Shown: positions 26,666-35,230 of the stretch, piece by piece
How positions within the stretch are numbered: position 1 is the stretch's first letter
Layout of the letters: each line of letters begins with the position of its first letter
NCBI GenBank assembly: GCA_902589475.1
Contig: CACITD010000019.1
Location: 1-41,374 of the forward strand
Origin: an uncultured Alphaproteobacteria bacterium
GTDB taxonomy: Bacteria; Pseudomonadota; Alphaproteobacteria; Thalassobaculales; Thalassobaculaceae
Direction of reading: 5' to 3'
Length of the DNA: 41,374 nt
Made by a program: the position numbers and the translations under genes
Notes under the pieces: generated by a model
The model's database searches: none
What the model was told of the DNA's origin: nothing
The model's input: only the letters and a program-made list of their open reading frames with translations

Positions 26666-28015
26666 ATGGCAAAAACACTTCAAGATATTCGGCTACAGCT
26701 CCAAAGAGGAGAAGTGACGAGTGAACAACTTATCGAAGAAGCTCTGGCATCTGTGAGTTCTTCGGAAGGTCAAGGGGACAAAACTTTCATAAAGGTTTAT
26801 GGCGATAAGGCTATGGTTCAGGCGAAGGCCATAGATCAAGTTAGAAAGTCTGGCGTTGAATTACACCCACTTGCTGGTATTCCGATATCGATCAAAGATC
26901 TATTTGATGTCGCAGGTGAAATCACGTTATCTGGGTCAATAGTTAGAAGAAAAAGTGTTCCGGCTAAATCTGATGCCCATATTGTTTCTAAGCTAAGAGC
27001 CGCCGGGGCAATATTAATTGGTCGAACTAATATGACGGAGTTTGCATTCTCTGGTTTGGGGATTAATCCTCATTATGGCACACCGCTAAATCCATGGGAC
27101 AGAAAAATGGGCAGAATTCCGGGAGGTTCGTCAAGTGGTGCAGCTATATCGGTTACCGACAATATGGCGGCGGCTGCAATTGGTACAGACACAGGTGGAT
27201 CTGTTCGAATACCCTCGGCTTTATGTGGTTTGACCGGTTTCAAGCCTACAGCTGCCAGAGTATCTAAAGAAGGCGCATTCCCTCTTTCAACCACATTAGA
27301 TTCTATTGGCCCACTTGCAAATAGCGTATCTTGCTGTTCAATTCTGGATCAAACCATGCGGGGTGCAGCTGTAAATACACTTCTTGATAGACCCGTTGAT
27401 GATTTAACTTTGGCTATTCCACAAACTATTGTGCTCGATGATATGGATCGCACTGTAGCTGCAAAATTTGAAAATGTTGTAAAAAGATTGTCCGAGTCTG
27501 GTGTGCGTATTGTGGAACATCCGTGCAGTATTCTCTCACAAATACCATTAGCTAATAGCAAAGGAGGTTTCGCGGCAGTTGAAGCTTTCCACACACTGCA
27601 AGATCTTTTGGAAAAGGATGAGTCAAATTTTGACCCAAGGGTGGCTGTCAGAGTAAGGAGGGGGGCCGAAATGTTAGGGGTGGAGTATCTCGAATTATTA
27701 GACGCGACAGTAAGCATAAGGAAAGAAGCTGATGAGATAACGCGAAATTATGATGCGCTAATTATGCCAACGGTGCCGACAATAGCGCCTATCCTTGATC
27801 ACTTAGAGAAATCGGACACAGCATATCATGAAGCTAATTTATTGATGCTCCGTAATTGTTCTTTTGGAAACTTTCTGGATAGATGCGCAATTTCGTTACC
27901 CATTCATCAATTTGGAGAGGCACCAGTTGGTATGATGATTATGGGGAACACGGGAGAAGACGAAAAGCTTCTCGAAGTGGCTAATAGTATAGAAAAGGTA
28001 GTTTTAAACGTTTAA
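26666..28015 (+). CDS. Amidase signature family hydrolase
   Basis: The 449 residues contain the Ser-cisSer-Lys triad of the amidase signature family: K77 (PISIKDLFD), S155 (PGGSSSGAA) and S179 (GTDTGGSVRIPS), spaced as in malonamidase E2 and FAAH (24 residues between the serines). Other conserved pieces are LIGRTNMTEFAFSG near 117 and the C-terminal LPIHQFGEAPVGMMIMG. It hydrolyses an amide bond; the substrate is unknown. It is not GatA: no gatB or gatC is adjacent and the length is shorter than usual. GAGG precedes the ATG. It is convergent with ubiX. Confidence 0.9.
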   Translation: MAKTLQDIRLQLQRGEVTSEQLIEEALASVSSSEGQGDKTFIKVYGDKAMVQAKAIDQVRKSGVELHPLAGIPISIKDLFDVAGEITLSGSIVRRKSVPAKSDAHIVSKLRAAGAILIGRTNMTEFAFSGLGINPHYGTPLNPWDRKMGRIPGGSSSGAAISVTDNMAAAAIGTDTGGSVRIPSALCGLTGFKPTAARVSKEGAFPLSTTLDSIGPLANSVSCCSILDQTMRGAAVNTLLDRPVDDLTLAIPQTIVLDDMDRTVAAKFENVVKRLSESGVRIVEHPCSILSQIPLANSKGGFAAVEAFHTLQDLLEKDESNFDPRVAVRVRRGAEMLGVEYLELLDATVSIRKEADEITRNYDALIMPTVPTIAPILDHLEKSDTAYHEANLLMLRNCSFGNFLDRCAISLPIHQFGEAPVGMMIMGNTGEDEKLLEVANSIEKVVLNV

Positions 28016-28083
28016 CTTATGCTGAATAAACACGTTGCTTACTCAAGACGGAGATTAGTATTAAGTGAAAATCGGTATAACGT

Positions 28084-28671
28084 TTAACTATCCTTCCATC
28101 TTTTCACTAAACCTACTTCTATATCAAAGAGATCTAAAATCCGGCCAGCCGTGTGCTCCACAATATCATCAATAGTTTCTGGTTGTGCATAAAAAGCGGG
28201 AACGGGGGGCGCAACTATTCCCCCCATTTCAGATAGTGCCAACATATTTTTTATGTGCCCTGTATGTAGAGGCGTTTCTCTTGTTAGACACACGAGACGG
28301 CGACGTTCTTTCAATGTTACGTCCGCTGCCCTTGATATTAAATTGTTTGTGACACCAGATGCTATCTCTGCGAGTGTTTTCATTGAACATGGCGCGATGA
28401 TCATGCCATCAGTTTTGAAAGACCCTGAGGCGATTGATGCACTGATGTCTTTATTTGCATGGACGACATCTGCCAGTTGATGAACTTCTTTGATCTTCAT
28501 TTTTGTTTCATATGCTAACGTTATTTCGGCGGAGCGTGACATCACTAAGTGTAATTCTGGTCGTTTAGTGTCTCCTAGTTTCTTTAGGATTTGCAGCAAG
28601 GTTAATCCGTAGATGATGCCTGAAGCACCGCTAATCCCTATAATTAATCGATTTTTATTTAAAGCAGTCAT
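28084..28671 (-). CDS. ubiX: Flavin prenyltransferase UbiX
   Basis: UbiX attaches dimethylallyl phosphate to FMN to make prenylated FMN, the cofactor of UbiD decarboxylases in ubiquinone synthesis and aromatic-acid decarboxylation. The 195 residues show IIGISGASGIIYGL at the N-terminus, VMSRSAEITL, the catalytic region IIAPCSMKTLAEIASG near 92-107, SRAADVTLKERRRLVCLTRETPLH near 113-137 and GGIVAPPVPAFYA. No ubiD gene is visible here. The gene is last in a minus-strand run that contains catabolic oxygenases, but the 85-base gap from the LLM gene leaves it unclear whether they share a transcript. Confidence 0.93.
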   Translation of the reverse strand: MTALNKNRLIIGISGASGIIYGLTLLQILKKLGDTKRPELHLVMSRSAEITLAYETKMKIKEVHQLADVVHANKDISASIASGSFKTDGMIIAPCSMKTLAEIASGVTNNLISRAADVTLKERRRLVCLTRETPLHTGHIKNMLALSEMGGIVAPPVPAFYAQPETIDDIVEHTAGRILDLFDIEVGLVKRWKDS

Positions 28672-28756
28672 AACTTTGCTATCCTATCAAACTTTAGGGA
28701 ATCTGTTTTAAACAGAAAGATGCCAACCTCCATACAAAAAATAGTCTATGAAGATG

Positions 28757-29710
28757 CTATAGGTGCTCTATAATTTCCGTTTTAAATTCTCTCATGCGAT
28801 GCAAGCATGCCTCTAAATTTGAATTTTCGCCCCCTATTATAAGGCATTGAAGACCTTTTTCCCTATATGCTTCAACGTCCCTTATGATTTCTTTACTGCT
28901 GCCGGTGAAGGCCCGTCGTGCCCCAGTATTCGTTTCATCCGAAGTACCAAGCTTATACCAGATGGCTAGCAGGCCGGCCGTTATATCGGAAGTTGAACGC
29001 CCTAGAAGCAATGCATTTTCGTGTACCTCTCTCAATCCTCGGCCATAACGTTCTGCCGTATCAAAAGGTGCCCTGGGATTATTACCAACCGGATACCATC
29101 CATCCCCAAATTTTGCCGCACGTTGTCTTGCAAGTCTAGCTTCTCCGCCAATCCAAAGGGGGGGATGGGGATATTGGACCGGCTTTGGGAAAAATTTTAA
29201 GCCCGAGTAGTTAACGTGACTGCCTTCGAAGGATGGTGATTCCTCGGTCCATAAGTTTTTGAACGCTGTAATGTATTCGTCAGATGCCGCCCCCCTGTCT
29301 TTGAAAGCTGGACCGTTTAAGAGTTGTATTTCTTCTTCCATCCACCCTACGCCGACCCCAACGGTTAAGCGTCCTTTTGACAAAACATCGATGGTCTTGG
29401 TCATCTTTGCGGTCAAAATAGGCGGGCGGTGTGGTATAACCATTACCGATGTGAGCAGTCGTATAACGCTTGTTGATGCAGCGACAAAACTTAAAGTGCT
29501 CAGTTGTTCAAGGCATTCCCCTGTGTCCTCGGCAAACCAACGCCCTGACTTAGTATAAGGGTAAGGAGAGTTTACATCTTCGGCTATTACAACGTGGTCA
29601 CTAAAGCCAAGGTAACTGAAACCTAATTCTTCAGCCTCGAGAGCAATTGTTCTGAGGGTATCAGGGTGCGCGACAGGACCTCTAATGCCTAAATGAATTC
29701 CAAATTTCAT
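28757..29710 (-). CDS. LLM-class flavin/F420-dependent oxidoreductase
   Basis: The 317-residue TIM-barrel protein is luciferase-like: FGIHLGIRGPVAHP at the N-terminus, FSDHVVIAEDVNSPYPY near 37-53, IRLLTSVMVIPHRPP near 83-97, LSKGRLTVGVGVGWMEEE near 109-126, HPPLWIGG and FGDGWYPVG. It is about 40 residues longer than the copy at 4862 and more like the partial copy at 1-809 (shared ADH/SDHVV and GVGW-EEE motifs by eye). It lies 12 bases after the TauD-family oxygenase gene, so the two probably act in one oxidative pathway. Flavin or F420 as cofactor cannot be settled. Confidence 0.87.
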   Translation of the reverse strand: MKFGIHLGIRGPVAHPDTLRTIALEAEELGFSYLGFSDHVVIAEDVNSPYPYTKSGRWFAEDTGECLEQLSTLSFVAASTSVIRLLTSVMVIPHRPPILTAKMTKTIDVLSKGRLTVGVGVGWMEEEIQLLNGPAFKDRGAASDEYITAFKNLWTEESPSFEGSHVNYSGLKFFPKPVQYPHPPLWIGGEARLARQRAAKFGDGWYPVGNNPRAPFDTAERYGRGLREVHENALLLGRSTSDITAGLLAIWYKLGTSDETNTGARRAFTGSSKEIIRDVEAYREKGLQCLIIGGENSNLEACLHRMREFKTEIIEHL

Positions 29711-29722
29711 TACTCGTCCAAT

Positions 29723-30580
29723 CTAGAAGGGTGAATCACCTGCTATTGTGATTCTATGCATGCGTCGACGCTCGTTATAATCTGCCAGGGCCTGGTGTTG
29801 GACACATCGGTTGTCCCAGAGGGCAAGTGATCCAACTTCCCACCTGAAGCGACAGGTAAATTCCGGGCGGGTTGAGTGATCACGCAGAAAATCGATAAGT
29901 GTATCTGCTTCATTCTCGTTAAAGCCGAAAAGATTTTGAGTATGGCTACCTATGTACAGTGATTTTCGTCCAGTCTCGGGATGTGTTCGTACTAAGGGAT
30001 GAACAGATTCTGTAGGTACGTTTCGTGGCTCTCTAATTTTCGCTTGCATTTTCGGATTGCTGGCATACCGATCTTTCCTATTTACCTTTCCTACGCCGCG
30101 TCGAAAACCATCGCCTACGTTAAAGGTTTTAAGGTTTTCTAAAACGCCCTTCATCGGCTCAGATAAAGTTTCGTAAGCTAAGTATTGATTTGAAAATTGC
30201 GTATCCCCACCACTTGTGGGAACTTCATGAGCATAAAGCATCGTTGCTTTTGCTGGTTCCGGGTTGAACATTTGATCAGTGTGCCAGACGGCCCCGAATG
30301 TATATTCATCGCCCGGTTCTTTAATGATTTCTAATATTTCTGGATGGTCGTCTAAACCTCGCATATATGGATGAAAATGAATTTCACCAAACCTTTTGGC
30401 GAAGTCAATTTGTTGTAATGGTCTTAGTTTTTGTTTCCGAAAGAAAATAACGGAGTATTTGAGCCAAGCTTGGTGAATCTCAGCAAAGGTCTCGTCATCC
30501 AACGTTGCTAAATCAACACCTTTTATTATTGCCCCTAGATTTCCAGAAACTGGTTCTATCGCTATCCGTCGAAAGTTCAC
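29723..30580 (-). CDS. TauD/TfdA-family 2-oxoglutarate/Fe(II) oxygenase
   Basis: The 285-residue protein has the family iron site: H100 and D102 (VWHTDQMF) and the distal H262 (NRCVQHQALADY), with R276 in RRRMHRITI as the likely 2-oxoglutarate anchor. Relatives oxidise taurine, 2,4-D, alkyl sulfates or other small acids; the N-terminal VSGNLGAIIKGVDL matches TauD/TfdA. The substrate is not predictable. The start is a GTG at 30580 with a strong GAGAGGAG five bases upstream. It precedes the LLM gene by 12 bases in one operon; pcaG lies 118 bases upstream on the same strand. Confidence 0.9.
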   Translation of the reverse strand: MNFRRIAIEPVSGNLGAIIKGVDLATLDDETFAEIHQAWLKYSVIFFRKQKLRPLQQIDFAKRFGEIHFHPYMRGLDDHPEILEIIKEPGDEYTFGAVWHTDQMFNPEPAKATMLYAHEVPTSGGDTQFSNQYLAYETLSEPMKGVLENLKTFNVGDGFRRGVGKVNRKDRYASNPKMQAKIREPRNVPTESVHPLVRTHPETGRKSLYIGSHTQNLFGFNENEADTLIDFLRDHSTRPEFTCRFRWEVGSLALWDNRCVQHQALADYNERRRMHRITIAGDSPF

Positions 30581-30698
30581 TCAAGCTCCTCTCTAAATTA
30601 CGCTTTTCTAAAACAACTTATAAATATAAAACAAAACTTTAAACCATGTTTTTACAACTGAATAGAATTAAGGCGTACTTCAAGATATTAATAAAGCA

Positions 30699-31292
30699 TT
30701 AAACATCGAAGAAGACTGTCTCATTGGCTCCCTGCATGTAAATATTAAATTGGTATACTTTAACTTTGCTAGACGACATTTGTTTTGCAATAAGTGTCTG
30801 GCGTCGGTTTTTTGGAACCTTGATGAGAAAGCTATCGTGTTGATTGGCTACTTCCTCTTCAGGGAAATACATCCTTGTATAGACATGAGAAAGAAGACCC
30901 CTCATGAAAATAATAAAATTAATGTGAGGTGCTTGATTTTCGCTGGCACTGCCTGGTTTAATTGTTGTAAACGAGAACTTTCGTTGCGGATTTGTGCCTG
31001 TGCCGCATCGCCCAAAACCGCAAAAACTATCATTCGTATTTTTCTGGTTTCTTGATGTAACATATAGGCCAGAACTAGATGCCTGCCAAATTTCAATTAA
31101 TGCATCGTCTACCGCTTCATTATTCCCGTCAAATACAATCCCTTCAATGCTTATTCTTTCCCCAATGGTTCCCTCTGAGTTTAAGTTATTGGAAGTAATA
31201 TCTTTAATTTCATTATAGCCATATTGTTTGGGGGTGAGACCGTAAGCGAAAAACGGGCCAATCGTTTGAGAGGGTGTTTGTTTAAACGACAT
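30699..31292 (-). CDS. pcaG: Protocatechuate 3,4-dioxygenase alpha subunit
   Basis: The alpha subunit forms the non-iron half of each protomer of the intradiol dioxygenase that opens protocatechuate to 3-carboxy-cis,cis-muconate. The 197 residues show TPSQTIGPFFAYGL at 6-19, ALIEIWQASSSGLY near 64, CGFGRCGT, PHINFIIFMRGLLSHVYTRMYFPEE near 125-150. The iron-ligand tyrosines and histidines of the beta subunit are absent, as expected for the alpha chain. It begins one base after pcaH ends, with GGAG inside the pcaH end as ribosome site. Confidence 0.93.
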   Translation of the reverse strand: MSFKQTPSQTIGPFFAYGLTPKQYGYNEIKDITSNNLNSEGTIGERISIEGIVFDGNNEAVDDALIEIWQASSSGLYVTSRNQKNTNDSFCGFGRCGTGTNPQRKFSFTTIKPGSASENQAPHINFIIFMRGLLSHVYTRMYFPEEEVANQHDSFLIKVPKNRRQTLIAKQMSSSKVKVYQFNIYMQGANETVFFDV

Positions 31293-31293
31293 G

Positions 31294-31998
31294 TTATTTC
31301 TCCATTGGAGTTGCTTTGGGCCCCCGCAAAATGAAATCGAATTTATATCCTAAAGCAAAACCTTCTTCGGTGACCTCAATGTCGAAAGTCTTTATGAGTA
31401 GTTTTCTTGCTTCTTTCGGGGTTGATTGAAAAATAGGATCCAATTCTAATAAAGGATCGCCAGGGAAATATGACTGGGTTATAAGTCTTGTCGCAAATGC
31501 GGGACCAAAGAGAGAGAAATGAATGTGGGCTGGCCTCCAAGCATTTTTGTGGTTGCCCCATGGATACGCGCCTGGCTTTATCGAATAAAATTTATAAATA
31601 CCATTTTTATCCGTGATGCATCTTCCTGCACCAAAAAAATTTGGGTCCAAAGGTGCGTCGTGTTGGTCTGCTGCGTGAATATATCGTCCAGATGAATTAC
31701 ATTGCCAAATTTCGATTAAGGTATTCGGTTGAGGCTTCCCGTTTTCGTCAACAACGCTGCCGGTAACCACGATACGTTCGCCCAAAGGTTGTTGCCCGTC
31801 TACTGCCCCGTTCTTAGTCAAGTCATTTTCTTGCTCGTGGTTGATTAATGAAAAAAAACTAGGTGCCGTCAATTCCGAGTTTGTTTGCTCAATTTTTACA
31901 GGCGCTTTAGTGGGGCTCCGCAGATGAGTGGACTTATAATTCTCGGAAAAATAGCTTGGATGAACAGTCCAATCTCTCTGGTTATAAGATAATGTCAT
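31294..31998 (-). CDS. pcaH: Protocatechuate 3,4-dioxygenase beta subunit (iron-binding)
   Basis: The 234-residue beta chain carries the Fe(III) ligands Y106 (SSGRYIH), Y145 (PGAYPW), H158 and H160 (RPAHIHFSLFG), with the same spacing as in the Pseudomonas enzyme. It works with the alpha chain pcaG, which follows directly. The usual partners of the beta-ketoadipate pathway (pcaB, pcaC, pcaD, pcaQ) are absent from the window, so either they lie elsewhere or the pair serves another catechol. GAGG lies eight bases before the ATG. The upstream neighbour is glycerate 2-kinase, 69 bases away. Confidence 0.94.
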   Translation of the reverse strand: MTLSYNQRDWTVHPSYFSENYKSTHLRSPTKAPVKIEQTNSELTAPSFFSLINHEQENDLTKNGAVDGQQPLGERIVVTGSVVDENGKPQPNTLIEIWQCNSSGRYIHAADQHDAPLDPNFFGAGRCITDKNGIYKFYSIKPGAYPWGNHKNAWRPAHIHFSLFGPAFATRLITQSYFPGDPLLELDPIFQSTPKEARKLLIKTFDIEVTEEGFALGYKFDFILRGPKATPMEK

Positions 31999-32067
31999 TT
32001 TAAATACCTCTGATTTTCCATTTTATTTTCCTTAAATGAATCTATCCTTAATTGGGTGTAAAGCTGT

Positions 32068-33390
32068 TTACTGAATTAAAATAGCTCTAAAATCATTAAC
32101 GTTTGTTAATGTTGGGCCGGTTATAACGAGGTTTCCTAATTTTTTAAATGCTCCGTATCCATCATTTTCTTGCAATGCTTTTACGAGGTTAATATTTTGT
32201 TCTCGTGCCATTTGGAACGTAGTTGGTAAGTATAGTGCCCCGGCATTGTCTTCTGTCCCATCTATACCATCGGTGTCGCAAGCAATAGCAGATACACGCG
32301 AAAGGTGTTGATTTGACCGTTCGAAAAGTGTGATTGCAAATGCAAGAAGAAACTCTGTATTGCGTCCACCACGTCCAGTGCCTTTGACCGTTACAGTTGT
32401 CTCGCCACCGGAAAGCAAAACAACTGGTGCTGGTGCTGGTTGATTATGTCGAAGAACTTGACCCGTTATAGCGGCGTGAACTCGTGCGACTTCGCGTGCT
32501 TCTCCTTCAATTGCATCTCCTAAGATCACGGCGTTTAAGCCAACTTTTCGGGCTTCCTTGGCGGCAGCCTCTAAGGCTAGCTGTGGTGTTGCTATCAGCG
32601 AAATTTTTGTTTTTCCGAAGACGGGGTCATCGGGTTTTGGTGTTTCGTTTTCTTGGTTTGAGAGATGTTCTAATATTCTTGTTGAGTATGATATTCCATA
32701 TTTGTTGAGAATATTGATGGCATCTTCTAGTTGGGTCGGGTCAGGCACTGTTGGTCCGGAACCGATCGTGTGGAGCTCGTCACCGGGAACATCTGATATG
32801 CAGAGGGTCAATACTTGCGCTGGGTAGCTTACCTTCGCGAGCCTGCCTCCTTTGATTTTTGACAGATGTTTTCGCACACAATTCATTTCATGAATTGTTG
32901 CCCCCGAAGCTAAAAGCTGCTGCGTGAGAGCTCGCTTTTCCTCCAATTCGATACCATCCGCCGGCAAGGAAAGCAGGGCTGAGCAACCACCTGAGATAAG
33001 GCAGACGACAAGATCGTCTTTAGTTAAAGTATTTGCTAACTCAAAGATTTTATTGGCCGCCAAAGTTCCGTTAACATCTGGAAGTGGGTGGCCGGCTTCA
33101 ATAACATCAATGTGCCTGCAGGTAAGTGCGTGGCCATAACGGGTAATCACCATACCATTCAGTGGGACCGCAGGAAAATTTTCTAGCCAAAAATGTTCAA
33201 ACGACTGAGCCATCGATCCAGCAGCTTTCCCGGCTCCTATAACAACGACTTTACCTTTAGGAGGGGAGGTAATAATGCCCATAAGTTGCGGCGGCAAGCA
33301 ATGTCTAGGGTTGGCTGAATAGGTCGCCGCCTCAAAAAGGGATTTCAGAAAAATATCTGGTTGCTTAATATTTGTTTTCACAAAAGCCAT
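32068..33390 (-). CDS. Glycerate 2-kinase (MOFRL/DUF4147 family)
   Basis: The 440-residue protein has the two-domain structure of the GckA/TtuD-type glycerate kinase: the N-terminal DUF4147 domain (VVVIGAGKAAGSMAQSFE near 50-67, EAGHPLPDVNG near 95, VCLISGGCSALLSLP near 130, GGRLAKVSYPA, CISDVPGDELHTIGSGP near 215) and the C-terminal MOFRL domain (LLSGGETTVTVKGTGRGGRNTEFLLA near 333-360, then CDTDGIDGTEDNAGA). It phosphorylates D-glycerate to 2-phosphoglycerate; older annotations call such proteins hydroxypyruvate reductase. It probably channels C3 products into lower glycolysis. No clear ribosome site precedes the ATG. Confidence 0.92.
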   Translation of the reverse strand: MAFVKTNIKQPDIFLKSLFEAATYSANPRHCLPPQLMGIITSPPKGKVVVIGAGKAAGSMAQSFEHFWLENFPAVPLNGMVITRYGHALTCRHIDVIEAGHPLPDVNGTLAANKIFELANTLTKDDLVVCLISGGCSALLSLPADGIELEEKRALTQQLLASGATIHEMNCVRKHLSKIKGGRLAKVSYPAQVLTLCISDVPGDELHTIGSGPTVPDPTQLEDAINILNKYGISYSTRILEHLSNQENETPKPDDPVFGKTKISLIATPQLALEAAAKEARKVGLNAVILGDAIEGEAREVARVHAAITGQVLRHNQPAPAPVVLLSGGETTVTVKGTGRGGRNTEFLLAFAITLFERSNQHLSRVSAIACDTDGIDGTEDNAGALYLPTTFQMAREQNINLVKALQENDGYGAFKKLGNLVITGPTLTNVNDFRAILIQ

Positions 33391-33491
33391 CGTAGTACAT
33401 TTAAAGTTATAGGGTGCGCCTTATACTGGGTATAATGTCAACTCCAAAAAATCGTAAGTCTCGGCTATCCAGAAACTCTAGTCAAATATTG

Positions 33492-34526
33492 TTATCTTCG
33501 AAAATGGTCAATTAAACACGCGTCGCCATAGGAAAAAAACCGATAATTTTCGTTTTTTGCGTGCTCGTATGCATCCAACAGCCTCTCCCTGCCAGCCAAA
33601 GCAGATGCTAGCATTATCAGCGTAGATTTTGGCAAGTGGAAATTTGTTATAAGTGCATCTGTTGCGTTGAACTTGAATCCAGGGGTTATAAACAAGTCAG
33701 TATCGCCGGTAAACGGTTTTAACGTGCCGCCAATAGATGCTGTCTCTAAAACGCGCAGGCTAGTGGTGCCAAGTGCAATAACTTTATTGCCTCTCGCTTT
33801 TACGTTTTTAATCTCTTCTACAGCTTTGGACCCTAATTCGGCCCACTCGCTGTGCATGTCGTGGTTATCTGTATCTTTTACTTTTACTGGAAGAAAAGTT
33901 CCAGCTCCTACGTGAAGTGTGAGATATGCAATGTCTATATTATTTTTTTTCAAACTAGCAACAAGGCGATCCGTAAAGTGGAGGCTAGCAGTAGGGGCTG
34001 CAACGGCTCCTTCGTGTTGGGCGAAAATGGATTGGTAATTTTTTAGGTCTGCGACATTAGATGTTGCGTCATCGCGTTTGATGTAAGGGGGAAGTGGCAT
34101 GCTTCCACGCTGTTCAAGAAAATCCATTAAATCTTTATCACTCAATTCAAACTCTAAAAGCAATTCACCGCGGTTTCTTTCCAACACTTTTGCAACGACG
34201 GAGTCATGAAACATTATCAAATTGCCCTGGGTAACCCGTTTTGCAGGTCGTGCAAAAGCGTACCATATGCTCGGAGAAACCTTTTTATGGAGGTTCACGG
34301 TTATCCTTTTGCTGGCGCACTGACCTTGTAATTTTGTTGGTATTACACGGGTGTTGTTAGCAACAAGTAAGTCGCCTGGTTCCAGTATGAATGGAAGTTC
34401 CTGAATAAAGCGATCTTTTAGGCCCCCGTTTGTAAGGTCCAAGAGACGGGCAGCATCCCGTGGATTTATCGGTGTTTGTGCAATAAAATCTGGGGGTAGT
34501 TCGTAATCAAATAAGTCAACATCCAT
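33492..34526 (-). CDS. queA: S-adenosylmethionine:tRNA ribosyltransferase-isomerase
   Basis: QueA adds the ribosyl part of SAM to preQ1 at tRNA position 34, giving epoxyqueuosine. The 344-residue length is normal. Diagnostic pieces are DLFDYELPPDFIAQTPINPRD at the N-terminus (given here only in part), LVANNTRVIPTKL near 53, GSMPLPPYIKR near 140, YQSIFAQHEGAVAAPTASLHFT near 165, LTLHVGAGTFLPVK near 198 and LITNFHLPKSTLIMLAS. The gene begins two bases after the yhhQ stop, so it is co-transcribed with the queuosine-precursor transporter. Tgt and QueG for the flanking steps lie on the plus strand at 38812 and 39989. Confidence 0.95.
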   Translation of the reverse strand: MDVDLFDYELPPDFIAQTPINPRDAARLLDLTNGGLKDRFIQELPFILEPGDLLVANNTRVIPTKLQGQCASKRITVNLHKKVSPSIWYAFARPAKRVTQGNLIMFHDSVVAKVLERNRGELLLEFELSDKDLMDFLEQRGSMPLPPYIKRDDATSNVADLKNYQSIFAQHEGAVAAPTASLHFTDRLVASLKKNNIDIAYLTLHVGAGTFLPVKVKDTDNHDMHSEWAELGSKAVEEIKNVKARGNKVIALGTTSLRVLETASIGGTLKPFTGDTDLFITPGFKFNATDALITNFHLPKSTLIMLASALAGRERLLDAYEHAKNENYRFFSYGDACLIDHFRR

Positions 34527-34528
34527 TT

Positions 34529-35077
34529 CTAAGGTGTGGTGTCCCTGGGAACGACCGTAGCTTGGTTTGTAATTATGGAAATAACCAACTTAAATGGCAC
34601 TAACAATAATATGGCCATGGCTAATTTTATGGCGTAATCGCCAGCAGCCCATGTAACCCACGGGAGCCCAGATCCGATAAAAGCAATGGAAAAGAATAAC
34701 ACGGTGTCGATTGCTGACGATAGTGAGGAGGAAATAAAAGGGGCTTGCCACCACGTCTTTTGACTGACCTTATTAAAAACAAATATATCGATTAACTGCG
34801 CTGTTAAGAAAGCTGTACCTGAGGCCAGTGCGATCCTAATATCGGCAAGCCAAATTGAAAAAACAACTCCAACTAAAAAACCTCCATATACTACTTTTCT
34901 GGCGTTTGAGGCCCCAAATGATCGGTTCATCACATCAGTAACTAAAAATGCTACAGGATATGTCAAAGCTCCCCATGTTATCCAGTCGTTTATCGGATAA
35001 CCGACGGCGACATTCGATACAGCAACGACTATAGCCATAGCTAATACACCAAAAAATATTGGTCTTAGTGCATGCAC
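34529..35077 (-). CDS. yhhQ: Queuosine precursor transporter (YhhQ/VUT family)
   Basis: This 182-residue membrane protein has about six hydrophobic segments and the VUT family signature YPVAFLVTDVMNRSFG near 40-55, ARKVVYGGF, and SSLSSAIDTVLFFSIAF near 115. YhhQ-type proteins import preQ0 or preQ1. The start is GTG at 35077, with AAGGAG eight bases upstream; an ATG at 35074 exists but in another frame. Its position directly before queA supports a queuosine role. I see no preQ1 riboswitch in its short upstream region. Confidence 0.92.
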   Translation of the reverse strand: MHALRPIFFGVLAMAIVVAVSNVAVGYPINDWITWGALTYPVAFLVTDVMNRSFGASNARKVVYGGFLVGVVFSIWLADIRIALASGTAFLTAQLIDIFVFNKVSQKTWWQAPFISSSLSSAIDTVLFFSIAFIGSGLPWVTWAAGDYAIKLAMAILLLVPFKLVISIITNQATVVPRDTTP

Positions 35078-35171
35078 CTTTAATGCTCCTTGTTATAAGA
35101 ATTAGGTCGTACGGCTGTGATAATCTTAAACCTCTTTTTTGTCCAAACATATTTTTATTTCATGGCTATTC

Positions 35172-35218
35172 TTGCCTAGTTTTCACCTCGGACATAGTAT
35201 TAAGTGTGAGAATACACA
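35172..35218 (+). promoter_or_regulatory. Promoter and inverted repeat before the E1 operon
   Basis: TTGCCT (35172-35177) and TAGTAT (35195-35200) are 17 bases apart, a fair sigma-70 pair. Around the expected transcription start lie the inverted repeats GTATT/AATAC (35197-35201, 35211-35215) and TGTG/CACA (35205-35208, 35215-35218), which might bind a repressor. A good GGGAG ribosome site (35219-35223) follows, seven bases before the GTG start of the E1 alpha gene. Confidence 0.33.
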
Positions 35219-35230
35219 GGGAGAAACATA

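Noticed and set aside
28007-28089. Direct repeat AACGTTTAACT at 28007-28017 and 28079-28089
   Set aside because: The copies are at the ends of convergent genes and contain their stop regions; with no hairpin, mobile gene or third copy nearby, there is no reason to call an element.
35078-35160. Possible preQ1 riboswitch before yhhQ
   Set aside because: The minus strand has AGAGGTT, reminiscent of the preQ1-I stem, but no matching CCTCT strand or A-rich tail follows, so the fold cannot form.
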